DNA from: Lentisphaerae bacterium GWF2_49_21
GTDB taxonomy: Bacteria; Verrucomicrobiota; Lentisphaeria; Victivallales; GWF2-50-93
DNA length: 35,496 nucleotides
Direction of reading: 5' to 3'
Assembly: GCA_001804805.1 (NCBI GenBank)
Contig: MHBH01000018.1
Coordinates: 1-35,496 of the forward strand
The notes beneath the pieces were generated by a model. That model searched no databases. It had not been told where the DNA came from and saw only the letters and a list, made by a program, of their open reading frames with translations. The position numbers and the translations under genes were made by a program. This document shows positions 6,087 to 15,274 of the stretch, in pieces (position 1 is the first letter of the stretch; each line of letters begins with the position of its first letter).

Positions 6087-9000
6087 CAATCCTGTACATT
6101 CAACTTTATCTCATCCGAGTTGGCCTTCAGCTCCGGCGCGTACATCGCGCTGCCCTTCGTCGGCAATGCGCTGAACTTCCCGGGAATCTCCGCCTTCATC
6201 CGGTATGAAACACTGTGCGTGCCGCGAGCCAAAACCCGCGTGAAGAAACATACGCGCTCGTCACGAAATTCAACATACGCACCCATCTCGTTCCCGTTGT
6301 ATCCGCTGCGGACTTCGCAGGGTTCGAAACCTGCCGGCTTCATGTCTTCGAATATAAGATATTCATAGTCGTTCTTGCTCTGTATCGTCAGCTCGATTTC
6401 GACAAGATCTCCGCTCTTCAATGTTGCGAGATCCGCAAGCTCCTCGCGCTGGTATTTCTCGACCTTCTGGGACAGTGCCTGGCCGCGCGCACCGGCAACA
6501 TTCACCTTCTTGTCGACTTCCTTCAGCTTGTAATATTTGCGGTCGACCTTGATCTCGAGCCCGGCCTTCCTGATATAGTCCTCCAGGCTGAAATAGCTGA
6601 AATACATATTGGTGTAAATCGGCCCTCTTCCTGTCTTCCTTATTTCTATCTTATGTTTTCCCGTTGATAAATTCTTGCCTTCAAGCAAAAATTTGTTGTC
6701 ATAGGAGAACAGATTCTGTGCATTCACCTTCTCGACCTTCGCCAGCTCGCCGTCGACAAGCACCTCGACAACCATCTCCGGCTTGTCCTCGCCGCTCGCG
6801 CGGATGTAGTCGGCCATCGCCTCGATGCAGAGCGCAGTGTCACGTGTCGAGTTCCAGTATGTCGAATGCTTGCGGTTGTTGAGCAGATATTTCACAAGAC
6901 GCGAGGCCTTCTCGCTCTTGGGATCGGTCAAGGCAAGAAGTTTCAGATAGTAGGCATGCGCCTCGAACTCGCTTCCATACCAGTACCACCAGTATCCCTC
7001 GTTGCCGATATTCAGATATGCCGTCTGGTTCTCATCGTCCTGCACGAGGAACTGTTCGATGTTCCTCATGATCATCTGGAGCTTTTCCGCGTCGTTCTGC
7101 TTCTGCAGCGCGATCCCGAACATCGCCTTCGCATAAACGCTGATCTTCGTCCTGTCGCGGTAGAGCAGGAACTTCATGTCGTCATTCTTGATTCCCGCAT
7201 CCACAAGGATCATGTAGACAAGGGCATCGATGTTGTCGGCATAGAGCCTGTAGTGCTTCGGATGATCCTTCTTGCATGTCTCGCCTTCGGGGTATTCGTG
7301 CCTGCATGTCCTGGCCACCTGCTCATCCTGGTATCTCTTCAGCCAGTCTATGCCGCGTTTCAGCATCTGCTCATCGACCTTCACATCGTTCTTCCTCGCG
7401 ACCTGGAGTCCGTGCACGACTGTCGCGGTAGTGTGCGGGCTTGAATGTTCACCCCAGCCGGAGAACCAGCCCCAGCCACCATCCGACAACTGCATGAACG
7501 CAAGCGCCTTGAGCCCATCGACAATCATGTCGTTCAGAAGCTGTTCATCAAAGACAGGCTCGCGGTCAAAACGCTTCCACTGCTTCGCGCGTTCCTTGTC
7601 ATCGCCTATCTCCTGCGCATTCAGGTTAGAGCGCTTCTCCCTGATGTCTTTCAGGTTCAGCCCCATGTCGACAAGCACCTTCTGCGTGATGACCGTCGGC
7701 AGGAACCTGTTCAATGTCTGCTCCGTGCATCCGTAGGGATATTCGCACATGTACGGCAGCGCATCGACCATCGCTCCGGCAAGCGTCGGAGAATATCTGA
7801 CCTCGAGACGGCTCTCATCCACGCGCCTCTCCCCGGGGACATTTATCTCAAACACCTTCGATCCGGAAACTTCCTTCGCCGAAATGAATCCGCTGTACGG
7901 AACCATCTTCATCATCCCATGCACGTATACCGGAAACTTCATCTCCATCGCATCGCTGTCACCTTCGGTGACAGCCTTCATCCTGACAGTCACTTCGCCT
8001 TCCTTCAGGACTGAGACTCTCCAGTCAACACGGACTTCAGCGCCAGGCTCGATCTTTATATCCCGGACGCCTTTGATCTTCTGGTCCATGACCGACAGGT
8101 TTCCGCCATCGAGTTCAAGAACGACTTTTGCGGATTTCGCATCCTTATAGTAATTATGGACAATCGCGGAAAGAACGACCTCGTCCTTCTCGACAAAGAA
8201 TCGCGGCGCCTGAAGTCTTACAATAAAATCCTTTGACGTGATGACTTCCGTCTCGCCCTGTCCGACCTTCGTGCCATGCGTCATGCTCCACGCCTTTACT
8301 TTCCAAGTCGTGAGATTTTCCGGCATCGCAAGCTCGATTTCAGCTTCGCCTTTCTCATCAGGAGTGACTTTCGTCGTCCAGAACGCGGTGTCCGCAAAGT
8401 TCTTCCTGACAGCAACGCCTCCCATTTCCTCTCCTCCGCCGCCGGCTTCTCCACCGGCCTCGGCTTCCGCCGGAGCTGCCGCGGCTTCAGCTTTATCAGC
8501 CATCATTGCAAGATTACCTTTCGCCTTCATTGGGGCCGACGAAGGCATTACAACACTTGGCATCATTTTTCCTTCCCTAATGGCTCCGCCCCTCCTAACC
8601 GCTCCATCAAATCCTACAGCCACGCCGTCGTTATCCCCATCGGTTATATTTCCAAAAACTCCCAGAGGCCCCATCCCGACTTCCTTTTCCTTCAGCAGAT
8701 TATAGAAGAACTTGTCGAGATTGCTTTCACAGTGGGAATTGTGGGAACGCCTCCATTTCCAGAAGAAATCCTTTATCTCCGGAACATTCGAACCGCCACT
8801 GATATATTCGACCGACTTGTCATAGATTGTAACAACCACCGAACCTGTCGTGAGAGGCTTCCCGAAGAAATCAGTGATCTTGATTTTCGCCTTGGCCTTT
8901 TCGCCCGGCTTGTATTTTTCCTTGGACGGAATGATGTCGACATTCAACACCCTCTTTTCCGGAGGGACCACGAGTTCCTTGACCGCAGTATATATCCTGC

Positions 9001-12000
9001 CTCCGGAAACCGTCACCGCCTCTACAAAGAAATTCGGCATGTCCTTCTTGGATATCTTGATTTCTTCTAGCGCCGTCTTTCCTTTCAGCCTGATCACCCT
9101 TGGTGTAAGATAAATTCCGTTCGCGGGCCTTACGAAGAGCAGGACAGTGCTGTCGGCCTGGTTCGTCTTGATGAGGATCCTGGCTGTATCGCCATCCCTG
9201 TATTCTGTCTTGTCATTTACCACTTCAATATCGTTGAACCTGAAATCGCTGTCCGGATCCCCCTGTGCATGGACAGTGAAGATGTATCCGCCTTCAATGC
9301 TGTTGCCCTTCACATCCTTCAATGTATAGGACAATCTGTACTGGCCTTTTTCAGCAGCCTTTATCTGCTGGAGCGCGAGACCTTCCTCGTTAGTATCTAC
9401 CTCCCAGTTCTGGATTTCCTTCTCCGCAGGTTTGCCTTCTGCATCATATTTTATCTTCATGAGCTTCAGAGAGCCGGTTCCCTTGACAGGCTTGCCATCT
9501 ACGGTCCTGCCTGCGAAACTCGCATTCACGGCATCGCCAACCTGGTAGAACCCCATGTCAACCCAGCCATAGACCGTAAACGGCTTCCTCGCGGCGATCA
9601 CGCTGCCCTTTCCATAGATAGTGCGGCGTGACTGGTCGACGACTTCGGCAGTTATCTCGTAGCGGTGATCCTGATCGCCATGCATCGCCTTAGCAATTGA
9701 ACTGTCGATCTCGACCTTTACTGTTCCATCCTCGCCGATCTTCACTTCGTTCTCCATGACAAGCTCCGGCGGATCATTCCTCACCGGGAACCACCACGGC
9801 GACGGGCATCTGCATCCCCAGCTCTTCCACCCGGGATACCAGCTGTAGTCGCCGGCGAACCACCAGTATCCGGGACCATAGAACCAGTCCCAGTACATCG
9901 GGGGATACCATTTGACATTGTGCGAATACCGCTGGACCTTGTATTTCACCTTCGCATCCGTTACAGGCGCGCCGAAATAATATTTCGCCTTGATGGTCGC
10001 AGTGATCTTGTCGCCAAGCTTGACAGGCTCCTTCGGGGCATCAATTGAGACTTCGTATTCGGGCTTCTTGTATTCCTCTAAACGGAAATGCCCGTATCCT
10101 CCGTGTTTTTCAATATATATTCCATATGTCCCAAGCGTCGCGCTCCTTGGAAGCTTTATCTTGTCCTCGACACCTCCGAACTGATCTGCTGTCAATGTCT
10201 TCTTGTAGATCTCCTCGTTCTTCGGATTGCGGATTATGACGGTGAACGAGCGGCTTGCGAAATCTGAAATGTCCTCCTGATCATATTTCGCTTTCCTGAC
10301 CCACAACTTGAAATTGATCTCCTGGTCCGGACGATAGACAGGCCTGTCGGTGATTATGAAGGTCTTCGTCTGGTTGTATTCATAGTCGTGGTATTGGCCA
10401 TACCATACGCCGCTGAATCCAAGATAGGTTTTCTTCCCGCTGGTTCCGGGAGTCTCGGCGATCCACTGGAAATTCTGGCTCAATGCCTCCGGCCCGATTA
10501 TTGCGAGCCCGTCATCGTTGGTTTCAACCGCGAAGGATTTCGTCTCAATTTCATACTGCCTTCCAGTGACCTTGTCAATCAGCTTCCTGTCAATGTATTT
10601 CTGCTGGTAGCCGAAGAAGTCGAGTTTGATCTTCGGCATCGGGGCACCCGTCAACGCATCCGACACGAAATAAATCGAACCGTTATTGCCCTGTTTCTTC
10701 ATAATGACAGTGTCATTGAGCCACACGACAATCCGGCTCACATTGCCCTCCGCGAGTTTCGCGGTGACAAGATAGGCGCCGGATTCCTTCATCGGGGCCC
10801 TGACAAGAACGGTCCTGTTGAAATGATTTTCGCGGGGCTGCAGCTTCATCTCCCATGTTGCAACCTTGTCACCAAGATATTTCGCCTGGTTGTTCCAGAC
10901 GATCCTCTGGCCGATATCGTTGATGTCGACTTTCTCCCACTCGAGCTGTTTCGGATTCGACTTGAGATATTCCCTAACGTCGTTCAGAAGTTCCGGGACT
11001 CTTATCTTGAAGGCCTCAAACGAAACGGCCTTGCCATTCCTGAATGACAGCTCCACTTCTGCCGGCTTGCCTGCAACAAGAGGCCTGGAACCGACAAACT
11101 GGCACCAGTTCCCGATTATCTGTTCGAGCTGGTTCTTCTTTATGTTATTATGATCTCCATATTTCTTTATGCTTTCCTGCAGGTAATCTGCAGTCTTCGG
11201 ATACTGGCGCCTGTTCCTGAATATATCGACAAGGGAGTTTATCGCAGAAGCACTGAATCCGTCGTTGTCGGCAAGTATCTTCCTGTAAATCTTTATATAA
11301 TTGTATTCATCCGGAAGCTTGAAGCGCTTTATCCCGGTTGCGAGTTTTGCAATCGTCTCGTCCTCGGTAAGAGTATGTACGGCATAAGGGCCGGATTCAT
11401 CCTTGTCGGCGTCCTCGTCGACGTTGCCGTCACCGTCATCACGCGGTCCGAAATACCCCCTGAAATAAGCCATTGTCTCGACGCCGAACTGAGTGCTCAG
11501 GAACCCTGCATACTGGAGAAGTATGGAATTCTTGCTGCCCGGTTCTGATTTAATCGCCTCCTCGAGGAGCCAGCGCCAGCGTTCACCGTCGCTTTTCGCG
11601 TCCGCGAAACTCGCAGGAACCTTGTAGAAGACAGGATTGCCATTCTCATCTACAGGCGCCCCTTTCGTCTCGCCCCTGTGTCCGTAATATCCTTCCTCGT
11701 AGTCCGGAAGCTGGGAAAGATCCGAGAGAAACTGCATCTGCCAGGAATCATTGTATCCCCTGCCCTGGAGTATTGAACGCGCGAAATCCTCGTAGTAATG
11801 GTACTTGTCGTTCCCGGTTCCATCCTTCTGGACAATTGACATCCCCTGGACGAAAAGCTGGAGGGAACGAATCCTGTCGCGCTCCTGCGAATTCACGTTT
11901 TTTCCCCCGCCACGGTGGTTGCCCCTTTCATATTTGCCGGAAATCATGAATCCATAATGGTTGGAATACATGTATATCTCGGCCGCCTTCTTCAGGAGCA

Positions 12001-12298
12001 TCCAGTTCTTGGAGTTTTTCGCTATGCAGCCCTCCACCAGCTCGTCGAATTCATTCTGCCTATTAAGATTTGCCAGGCAGTTGACTGCGTTGTGCAGATC
12101 CTCGCCGACCTGGATTGGGACAGTCTCCTCACCAAGGGCAAGCTTGGAAAAGGCATCATAAGCCTCCTTGTAGTTCCCCTGGTTGTAGAACTTCAGCGCC
12201 TTGTCGCGCGCAGTCTTGCTGGTGTCATCGGCCGCAAAGGCAAATCCCGAAAGAGTGAAAGAAAGAATAACCGACAGCGCAATCAAGCATTTTTTCAT
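6086..12298 (-). CDS. Alpha-2-macroglobulin family protease inhibitor with intact thioester
   Basis: About 2070 residues with signal peptide MKKCLIALSVILSFTLSGFAFA and no lipobox, so the product is exported and probably periplasmic. A TPR-like N-terminal part (about 25-410) is followed by several macroglobulin (MG) beta domains. A tryptophan/tyrosine-rich insert (YPPMYWDWFYGPGYWWF and more) lies near residues 785-835. A K/R/M/A/G-rich low-complexity stretch near 1225-1300, just before NFADTAFW, sits where the bait region is expected. The thioester motif is YPYGCTEQT with C1524, followed by an alpha/alpha toroid (GGWGWFSGW) and a C-terminal MG domain. Cleavage of the bait would expose the thioester and trap the protease. 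This ATG is preferred over an upstream start at 12313 because the signal peptide begins here. A hairpin covers the stop. The TPR part is unlike the short bacterial forms and resembles PVC homologues. Confidence 0.93.
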   Translation of the reverse strand: MKKCLIALSVILSFTLSGFAFAADDTSKTARDKALKFYNQGNYKEAYDAFSKLALGEETVPIQVGEDLHNAVNCLANLNRQNEFDELVEGCIAKNSKNWMLLKKAAEIYMYSNHYGFMISGKYERGNHRGGGKNVNSQERDRIRSLQLFVQGMSIVQKDGTGNDKYHYYEDFARSILQGRGYNDSWQMQFLSDLSQLPDYEEGYYGHRGETKGAPVDENGNPVFYKVPASFADAKSDGERWRWLLEEAIKSEPGSKNSILLQYAGFLSTQFGVETMAYFRGYFGPRDDGDGNVDEDADKDESGPYAVHTLTEDETIAKLATGIKRFKLPDEYNYIKIYRKILADNDGFSASAINSLVDIFRNRRQYPKTADYLQESIKKYGDHNNIKKNQLEQIIGNWCQFVGSRPLVAGKPAEVELSFRNGKAVSFEAFKIRVPELLNDVREYLKSNPKQLEWEKVDINDIGQRIVWNNQAKYLGDKVATWEMKLQPRENHFNRTVLVRAPMKESGAYLVTAKLAEGNVSRIVVWLNDTVIMKKQGNNGSIYFVSDALTGAPMPKIKLDFFGYQQKYIDRKLIDKVTGRQYEIETKSFAVETNDDGLAIIGPEALSQNFQWIAETPGTSGKKTYLGFSGVWYGQYHDYEYNQTKTFIITDRPVYRPDQEINFKLWVRKAKYDQEDISDFASRSFTVIIRNPKNEEIYKKTLTADQFGGVEDKIKLPRSATLGTYGIYIEKHGGYGHFRLEEYKKPEYEVSIDAPKEPVKLGDKITATIKAKYYFGAPVTDAKVKYKVQRYSHNVKWYPPMYWDWFYGPGYWWFAGDYSWYPGWKSWGCRCPSPWWFPVRNDPPELVMENEVKIGEDGTVKVEIDSSIAKAMHGDQDHRYEITAEVVDQSRRTIYGKGSVIAARKPFTVYGWVDMGFYQVGDAVNASFAGRTVDGKPVKGTGSLKLMKIKYDAEGKPAEKEIQNWEVDTNEEGLALQQIKAAEKGQYRLSYTLKDVKGNSIEGGYIFTVHAQGDPDSDFRFNDIEVVNDKTEYRDGDTARILIKTNQADSTVLLFVRPANGIYLTPRVIRLKGKTALEEIKISKKDMPNFFVEAVTVSGGRIYTAVKELVVPPEKRVLNVDIIPSKEKYKPGEKAKAKIKITDFFGKPLTTGSVVVTIYDKSVEYISGGSNVPEIKDFFWKWRRSHNSHCESNLDKFFYNLLKEKEVGMGPLGVFGNITDGDNDGVAVGFDGAVRRGGAIREGKMMPSVVMPSSAPMKAKGNLAMMADKAEAAAAPAEAEAGGEAGGGGEEMGGVAVRKNFADTAFWTTKVTPDEKGEAEIELAMPENLTTWKVKAWSMTHGTKVGQGETEVITSKDFIVRLQAPRFFVEKDEVVLSAIVHNYYKDAKSAKVVLELDGGNLSVMDQKIKGVRDIKIEPGAEVRVDWRVSVLKEGEVTVRMKAVTEGDSDAMEMKFPVYVHGMMKMVPYSGFISAKEVSGSKVFEINVPGERRVDESRLEVRYSPTLAGAMVDALPYMCEYPYGCTEQTLNRFLPTVITQKVLVDMGLNLKDIREKRSNLNAQEIGDDKERAKQWKRFDREPVFDEQLLNDMIVDGLKALAFMQLSDGGWGWFSGWGEHSSPHTTATVVHGLQVARKNDVKVDEQMLKRGIDWLKRYQDEQVARTCRHEYPEGETCKKDHPKHYRLYADNIDALVYMILVDAGIKNDDMKFLLYRDRTKISVYAKAMFGIALQKQNDAEKLQMIMRNIEQFLVQDDENQTAYLNIGNEGYWWYWYGSEFEAHAYYLKLLALTDPKSEKASRLVKYLLNNRKHSTYWNSTRDTALCIEAMADYIRASGEDKPEMVVEVLVDGELAKVEKVNAQNLFSYDNKFLLEGKNLSTGKHKIEIRKTGRGPIYTNMYFSYFSLEDYIRKAGLEIKVDRKYYKLKEVDKKVNVAGARGQALSQKVEKYQREELADLATLKSGDLVEIELTIQSKNDYEYLIFEDMKPAGFEPCEVRSGYNGNEMGAYVEFRDERVCFFTRVLARGTHSVSYRMKAEIPGKFSALPTKGSAMYAPELKANSDEIKLNVQD

Positions 12299-12439
12299 AT
12301 AGCCCCCATACAAGTATTATTTTTTACTATTCTTGTTTTCACATATAAAGACGAAGCATCTGATGATTTATTAGAATATAATGGCAAAATAAATAAAAGA
12401 CGAGTGGTTGGCGAGGATTTAAAGCCAATGCCTGGAGCA

Positions 12440-12487
12440 CCTGCATCCTTCGACAAGCTCGGCACAGGTCAGGACAGGTCTTGCAGG
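12440..12487. repeat. Palindrome with a 32-nt insert in its loop
   Basis: CCTGCA (12440-12445) pairs with TGCAGG (12482-12487). Between them lies 12448-12479, beginning cttcgacaagctcggcac and ending in a repeated caggt word. The first 22 bases match the insert at 4372-4394 almost exactly, and again it occupies the hairpin loop. Confidence 0.6.
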
Positions 12488-12499
12488 CAATAAACAATT

Positions 12500-12573
12500 G
12501 CTTGTAGTTAACGCATTCTTGCGTGTGCCTTTGCTTCTTAAAAACCGCAGCCAATAATGGCTTGACTACAAAC
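12500..12573. repeat. REPIN-like element with GTAG-footed hairpins
   Basis: The left arm reads TTGTAGTTAACGCAttctTGCGT and the inverted right arm reads TTGTAGTCAAGCCAttaTTGGCT. The feet match, including the GTAG word, but the hairpin stems differ (ACGCA/TGCGT against AGCCA/TGGCT). It resembles two REP sequences in inverted order. Confidence 0.55.
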
Positions 12574-12659
12574 TATGAAGAAGATGCATAAAAGAAAAAT
12601 ACTTGTTGCGTCTTCAAGAAAAAAGCTGTCATGTTTCAGCTTATAAGACAGGGACATGC

Positions 12660-12692
12660 AAACTTGAGGTGCCAGACTGGCACCTCAAGTTT
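12660..12692. repeat. 16-bp near-perfect palindrome
   Basis: AAACTTGAGGTGCCAG, one central A, and its exact complement. It lies between two divergent genes, upstream of both, so it is unlikely to be a terminator. It may be a solo repeat arm or a regulator site. Confidence 0.6.
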
Positions 12693-12842
12693 GGCATTCT
12701 TCATAGACTTAGCCAAAAAGCTTATGTCTTCCACTCATGATTCTTTTTCCCTTCAGCTTTTGCCATTTCCCCTTTTGGCCGTATCTTAATATTTATGAAC
12801 TGATTGTAAATTAATAGAAAGGTTTGTAGGGAGATAAGCCCC

Positions 12843-12922
12843 GTTGGAGTACAAGCTTCAGCTTGCTCTTCATATAATCCCGAAAAACAAAAAAATACGC
12901 AAACTAAAGTTTGTACTCCAAC
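12843..12922. repeat. REPIN-like nested inverted repeat (80 nt)
   Basis: Arms 12843-12866 and 12899-12922 are inverted copies (12 perfect outer bases, 20 of 24 overall). Each folds alone: CAAGC-ttca-GCTTG on the left, CAAAC-ttta-GTTTG on the right arm's other strand. The G-C pair in one is an A-T pair in the other. It ends 25 bases before the mtaB start. Confidence 0.65.
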
Positions 12923-12947
12923 TTAAGCAATCAGCTCTATACTAAAA

Positions 12948-14225
12948 ATGTCTTCAAGAAATAAAACAGCGGCAGCAGTAACAGTGGGATGCAGGCTCAA
13001 CCAGGCCGACACCGCCCTCATCTTTGGACGCCTCAAGGATGCCGGTTATGAAATTGTCGAGCCTGACACCGACGGCCCGATCGATGTAATCATCATCAAC
13101 TCCTGCGCTGTCACCGCTTCCGCATCCCAGAAGAGTCGCCAGTATGTCCGGGCGTGCAGACGCAATCATCCTGAAGCGAAGATCATCGTCACCGGCTGTG
13201 ACAGTGAAGTTGAAAAGGAATTCTGGAAGAATGAAAAGTCCGTAGACATCTACCTCCCCAATCCCGACAAGACCAGAATCCTCGACTATATAAACGGCCC
13301 TCTCCCCAGGCAGGAAGCCGCCATGGAAAAGATATTCCTGGAGAACACAACGGGCTTCTATCCCTTCCGCAACCGCGCATTCATAAAGATACAGGAAGGC
13401 TGCGACGCCTATTGCACATACTGCATCGTCCCTTATGCCCGAGGTCCGGAAAGATCCCGCGAGCACAAGGAAATAATCTGCGAATTCCGCAAACTCCTCG
13501 AACACGGGCACAAGGAGATCGTCCTTACCGGCGTCAACATCTCGACCTATCGCGACGGCAAACTCGGTCTGGGGGAAATCGTTTCGGAACTTCTCGCCAT
13601 CGAAGGGGATTTCAGGATAAGATTGAGCTCCACAGAACCGCACATTGAAAACAGGAAGCTCATCGGGATCATGAAGAACAATCCAAAACTCTGCAGGTTC
13701 CTCCATCTGCCGCTTCAGCATGGCGCAAATGAGATCCTTAAGCTGATGGGACGCAAATATACAGCGGAGGAATTTGCGGATTTCGCAAACGAGGCGATAT
13801 CGTCAGTCCCGGGAATCCATCTCGGGACAGATGTCATCTGCGGATTCCCCGGCGAGACGGAACAGTTCTTTGAGAAGTCGTGCCGTTTCATCGAGAGCAT
13901 TCCCTTTGCCAATCTCCATGTTTTCAGTTTTTCGCCTAGGAAAGGAACTCCTGCGGCCGATTTCGATGACAAGTTGAAACCGGCGGAAATGAAAGTCCGG
14001 CATCAGAAGCTTGAAGCATTGGAAGACATGCTTGCCAGCAGATTCCTGGATTCACAGATAGGGATTACATTGAAGATCCTGATTGAGAAAGTCAGGAAAA
14101 ACGGTGAATCCGAAGGATGGAGCGACAATTACATCCGAGTCATCTCCCATATGGAAAATGCAAAGCCCGGATCATTTGCCAATGTTCTGATAAAGGAAAA
14201 ATCCGGGAAGATTTTGAAGGGATAG
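12948..14225 (+). CDS. mtaB: tRNA t6A37 methylthiotransferase MtaB
   Basis: A 425-residue radical-SAM enzyme of the MiaB/MtaB family, which adds a methylthio group to t6A at position 37 of ANN-decoding tRNAs. The N-terminal UPF0004 domain has the three cluster cysteines C15 (TVGCRLNQ), C53 (NSCAVT) and C84 (VTGC). The radical-SAM cluster motif is C152-x3-C156-x2-C159 in EGCDAYCTYCIVPYARG, whose sequence favours MtaB over MiaB or RimO. A short TRAM-like C-terminal part begins at about 370. Length is normal. No good ribosome site precedes the ATG (ATACTAAAA), but the cysteine spacing fits this start. It stands alone, converging with the TPR gene 43 bases downstream. Confidence 0.92.
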   Translation: MSSRNKTAAAVTVGCRLNQADTALIFGRLKDAGYEIVEPDTDGPIDVIIINSCAVTASASQKSRQYVRACRRNHPEAKIIVTGCDSEVEKEFWKNEKSVDIYLPNPDKTRILDYINGPLPRQEAAMEKIFLENTTGFYPFRNRAFIKIQEGCDAYCTYCIVPYARGPERSREHKEIICEFRKLLEHGHKEIVLTGVNISTYRDGKLGLGEIVSELLAIEGDFRIRLSSTEPHIENRKLIGIMKNNPKLCRFLHLPLQHGANEILKLMGRKYTAEEFADFANEAISSVPGIHLGTDVICGFPGETEQFFEKSCRFIESIPFANLHVFSFSPRKGTPAADFDDKLKPAEMKVRHQKLEALEDMLASRFLDSQIGITLKILIEKVRKNGESEGWSDNYIRVISHMENAKPGSFANVLIKEKSGKILKG

Positions 14226-14268
14226 GAGCTTTTGCCCACAAATCGCCTGGAGCAGCTGACACCGCTAT

Positions 14269-15183
14269 TTAAATCTGCAAGCCTTTTGCTTTTTCTTCTT
14301 CACCGAGTTTCAAATAAGCCTCGGAAAGATGCTTCCTGATTATGGCTTCATCTGGCAGGACAGCCAGCGCTTTTTCAAGCTGCTCAACAGCCCCAGAATA
14401 ATTCCCCTGTTTATATAGTATCCATCCCAATGTATCAAGAGCTTCCCCGGAATTAGGCTTTTCCGCAACGGCTTCCATGGCAAACTTCAAAGCCTCATCA
14501 AGTTTAATTCCCTGTTCGGCCCAGAGGAAGGACAAGTTTAATTTCCCATCGTATCCATTCTCAATTGCCTTCAAATACCATTTCTCCGCCTCCCCGTAAT
14601 CCTTTTTTATCTCAACTGTTCCTTCAGCATAAATTTCAGCAACGTAATACTGCGCCTCAGCTTCACCTTTCTGCGCCAGTTCCATAAATATCTTGAACGC
14701 CTTGTCGTCCTGTCCTCTTTTATAAAGCTTCTTTGCCTTCTCAATAGGAAGCTTCCAGAAAAGCCACAATGGAATTCCAATAAGAATCATCACAGGAGCG
14801 GTAACTATAATGAAGAAAAAATTGAGTAACTTCACATACCAGGCTGTCTGATCGGACTTGAGCTGGCTCCAAAGAGTCGGGTAGATGCTGTAGTTGAAGG
14901 GAATGTCAAGGAACGGGATATAACGGGTGTATTCGCCTGTCACATTCCCGCATTTGGGACAGTAATGCTGTGCCGGACCGTCAACAGGCCTTAAACATTT
15001 TATGCATACAGGCGTCCCCTCTCCTTCTTCATCCGCCCCCTCAACCCCATCTTTGTCATTCCTGTCCTTGTCCAGAGGCGTCCAGGGATCAGGTTTGACT
15101 TGTAGACGACTAAACCAGTGGAACAAATATAAAAGGATTATAAAGAAAAGAATACAGAGAGAAATTTTAAGTTCAACTGACAT
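14269..15183 (-). CDS. Membrane protein with zinc ribbon and Sel1/TPR repeats
   Basis: A 304-residue protein of unknown function. A membrane helix at 5-25 is followed by an acidic linker and a four-cysteine zinc ribbon (C60-x2-C63, C75-x2-C78, reading CIKCLRP and YCPKCGN). A second hydrophobic segment lies at about 119-144. The remainder is Sel1/TPR-type helical repeats (for example KAFKIFMELAQKGEAEAQYYVAEIYAEG and ALDTLGWILYKQGNYSGAVEQLEKAL). Such repeats usually hold protein partners, so a scaffold or assembly role is plausible but unproven. A GGCGGGGGC stretch lies just upstream of the ATG. It is co-directional with the sulfatase gene upstream but separated by a hairpin. Confidence 0.85.
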   Translation of the reverse strand: MSVELKISLCILFFIILLYLFHWFSRLQVKPDPWTPLDKDRNDKDGVEGADEEGEGTPVCIKCLRPVDGPAQHYCPKCGNVTGEYTRYIPFLDIPFNYSIYPTLWSQLKSDQTAWYVKLLNFFFIIVTAPVMILIGIPLWLFWKLPIEKAKKLYKRGQDDKAFKIFMELAQKGEAEAQYYVAEIYAEGTVEIKKDYGEAEKWYLKAIENGYDGKLNLSFLWAEQGIKLDEALKFAMEAVAEKPNSGEALDTLGWILYKQGNYSGAVEQLEKALAVLPDEAIIRKHLSEAYLKLGEEEKAKGLQI

Positions 15184-15239
15184 AGAGCCCCCGCCTTTTC
15201 ACAATTAAAATCAGACTTTGGAACTTGAGTATTTGGAGC

Positions 15240-15274
15240 CTGGATAAGGCAGGATGCCATTCTGCCTTATCCAG
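15240..15274 (-). terminator. 13-bp hairpin at the sulfatase stop
   Basis: CTGGATAAGGCAG, an 8-base loop and the exact complement. The hairpin overlaps the sulfatase TAA, which lies at 15267-15269 within one arm. No U-tract follows, so it is either a weak terminator or a 3'-end stabiliser. Confidence 0.5.

Larger units (their letters stand above)
12299..12947. other. Divergent gap between macroglobulin and mtaB, rich in palindromes
   Basis: No credible gene. This 649-base gap separates two divergently read genes and holds four repeats: 12440-12487, 12500-12573, 12660-12692 and 12843-12922. The promoters of both genes should lie here, but none is clear enough to claim. Confidence 0.7.

Noticed and set aside
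6215-12161. Many plus-strand frames opposite the macroglobulin
   Set aside because: Shadows of a long GC-rich coding sequence; the minus-strand protein shows clear family motifs throughout.
12339-12554. A 71-codon minus-strand frame upstream of the macroglobulin
   Set aside because: It is composed of repeat DNA (12440-12573), with no ribosome site or recognisable domain.
12660-12692. A transcription terminator
   Set aside because: It lies upstream of both flanking divergent genes and has no U-tract.
12954-13721. A 255-codon minus-strand frame across mtaB
   Set aside because: It lies opposite the conserved mtaB cysteine motifs and has no domain of its own.
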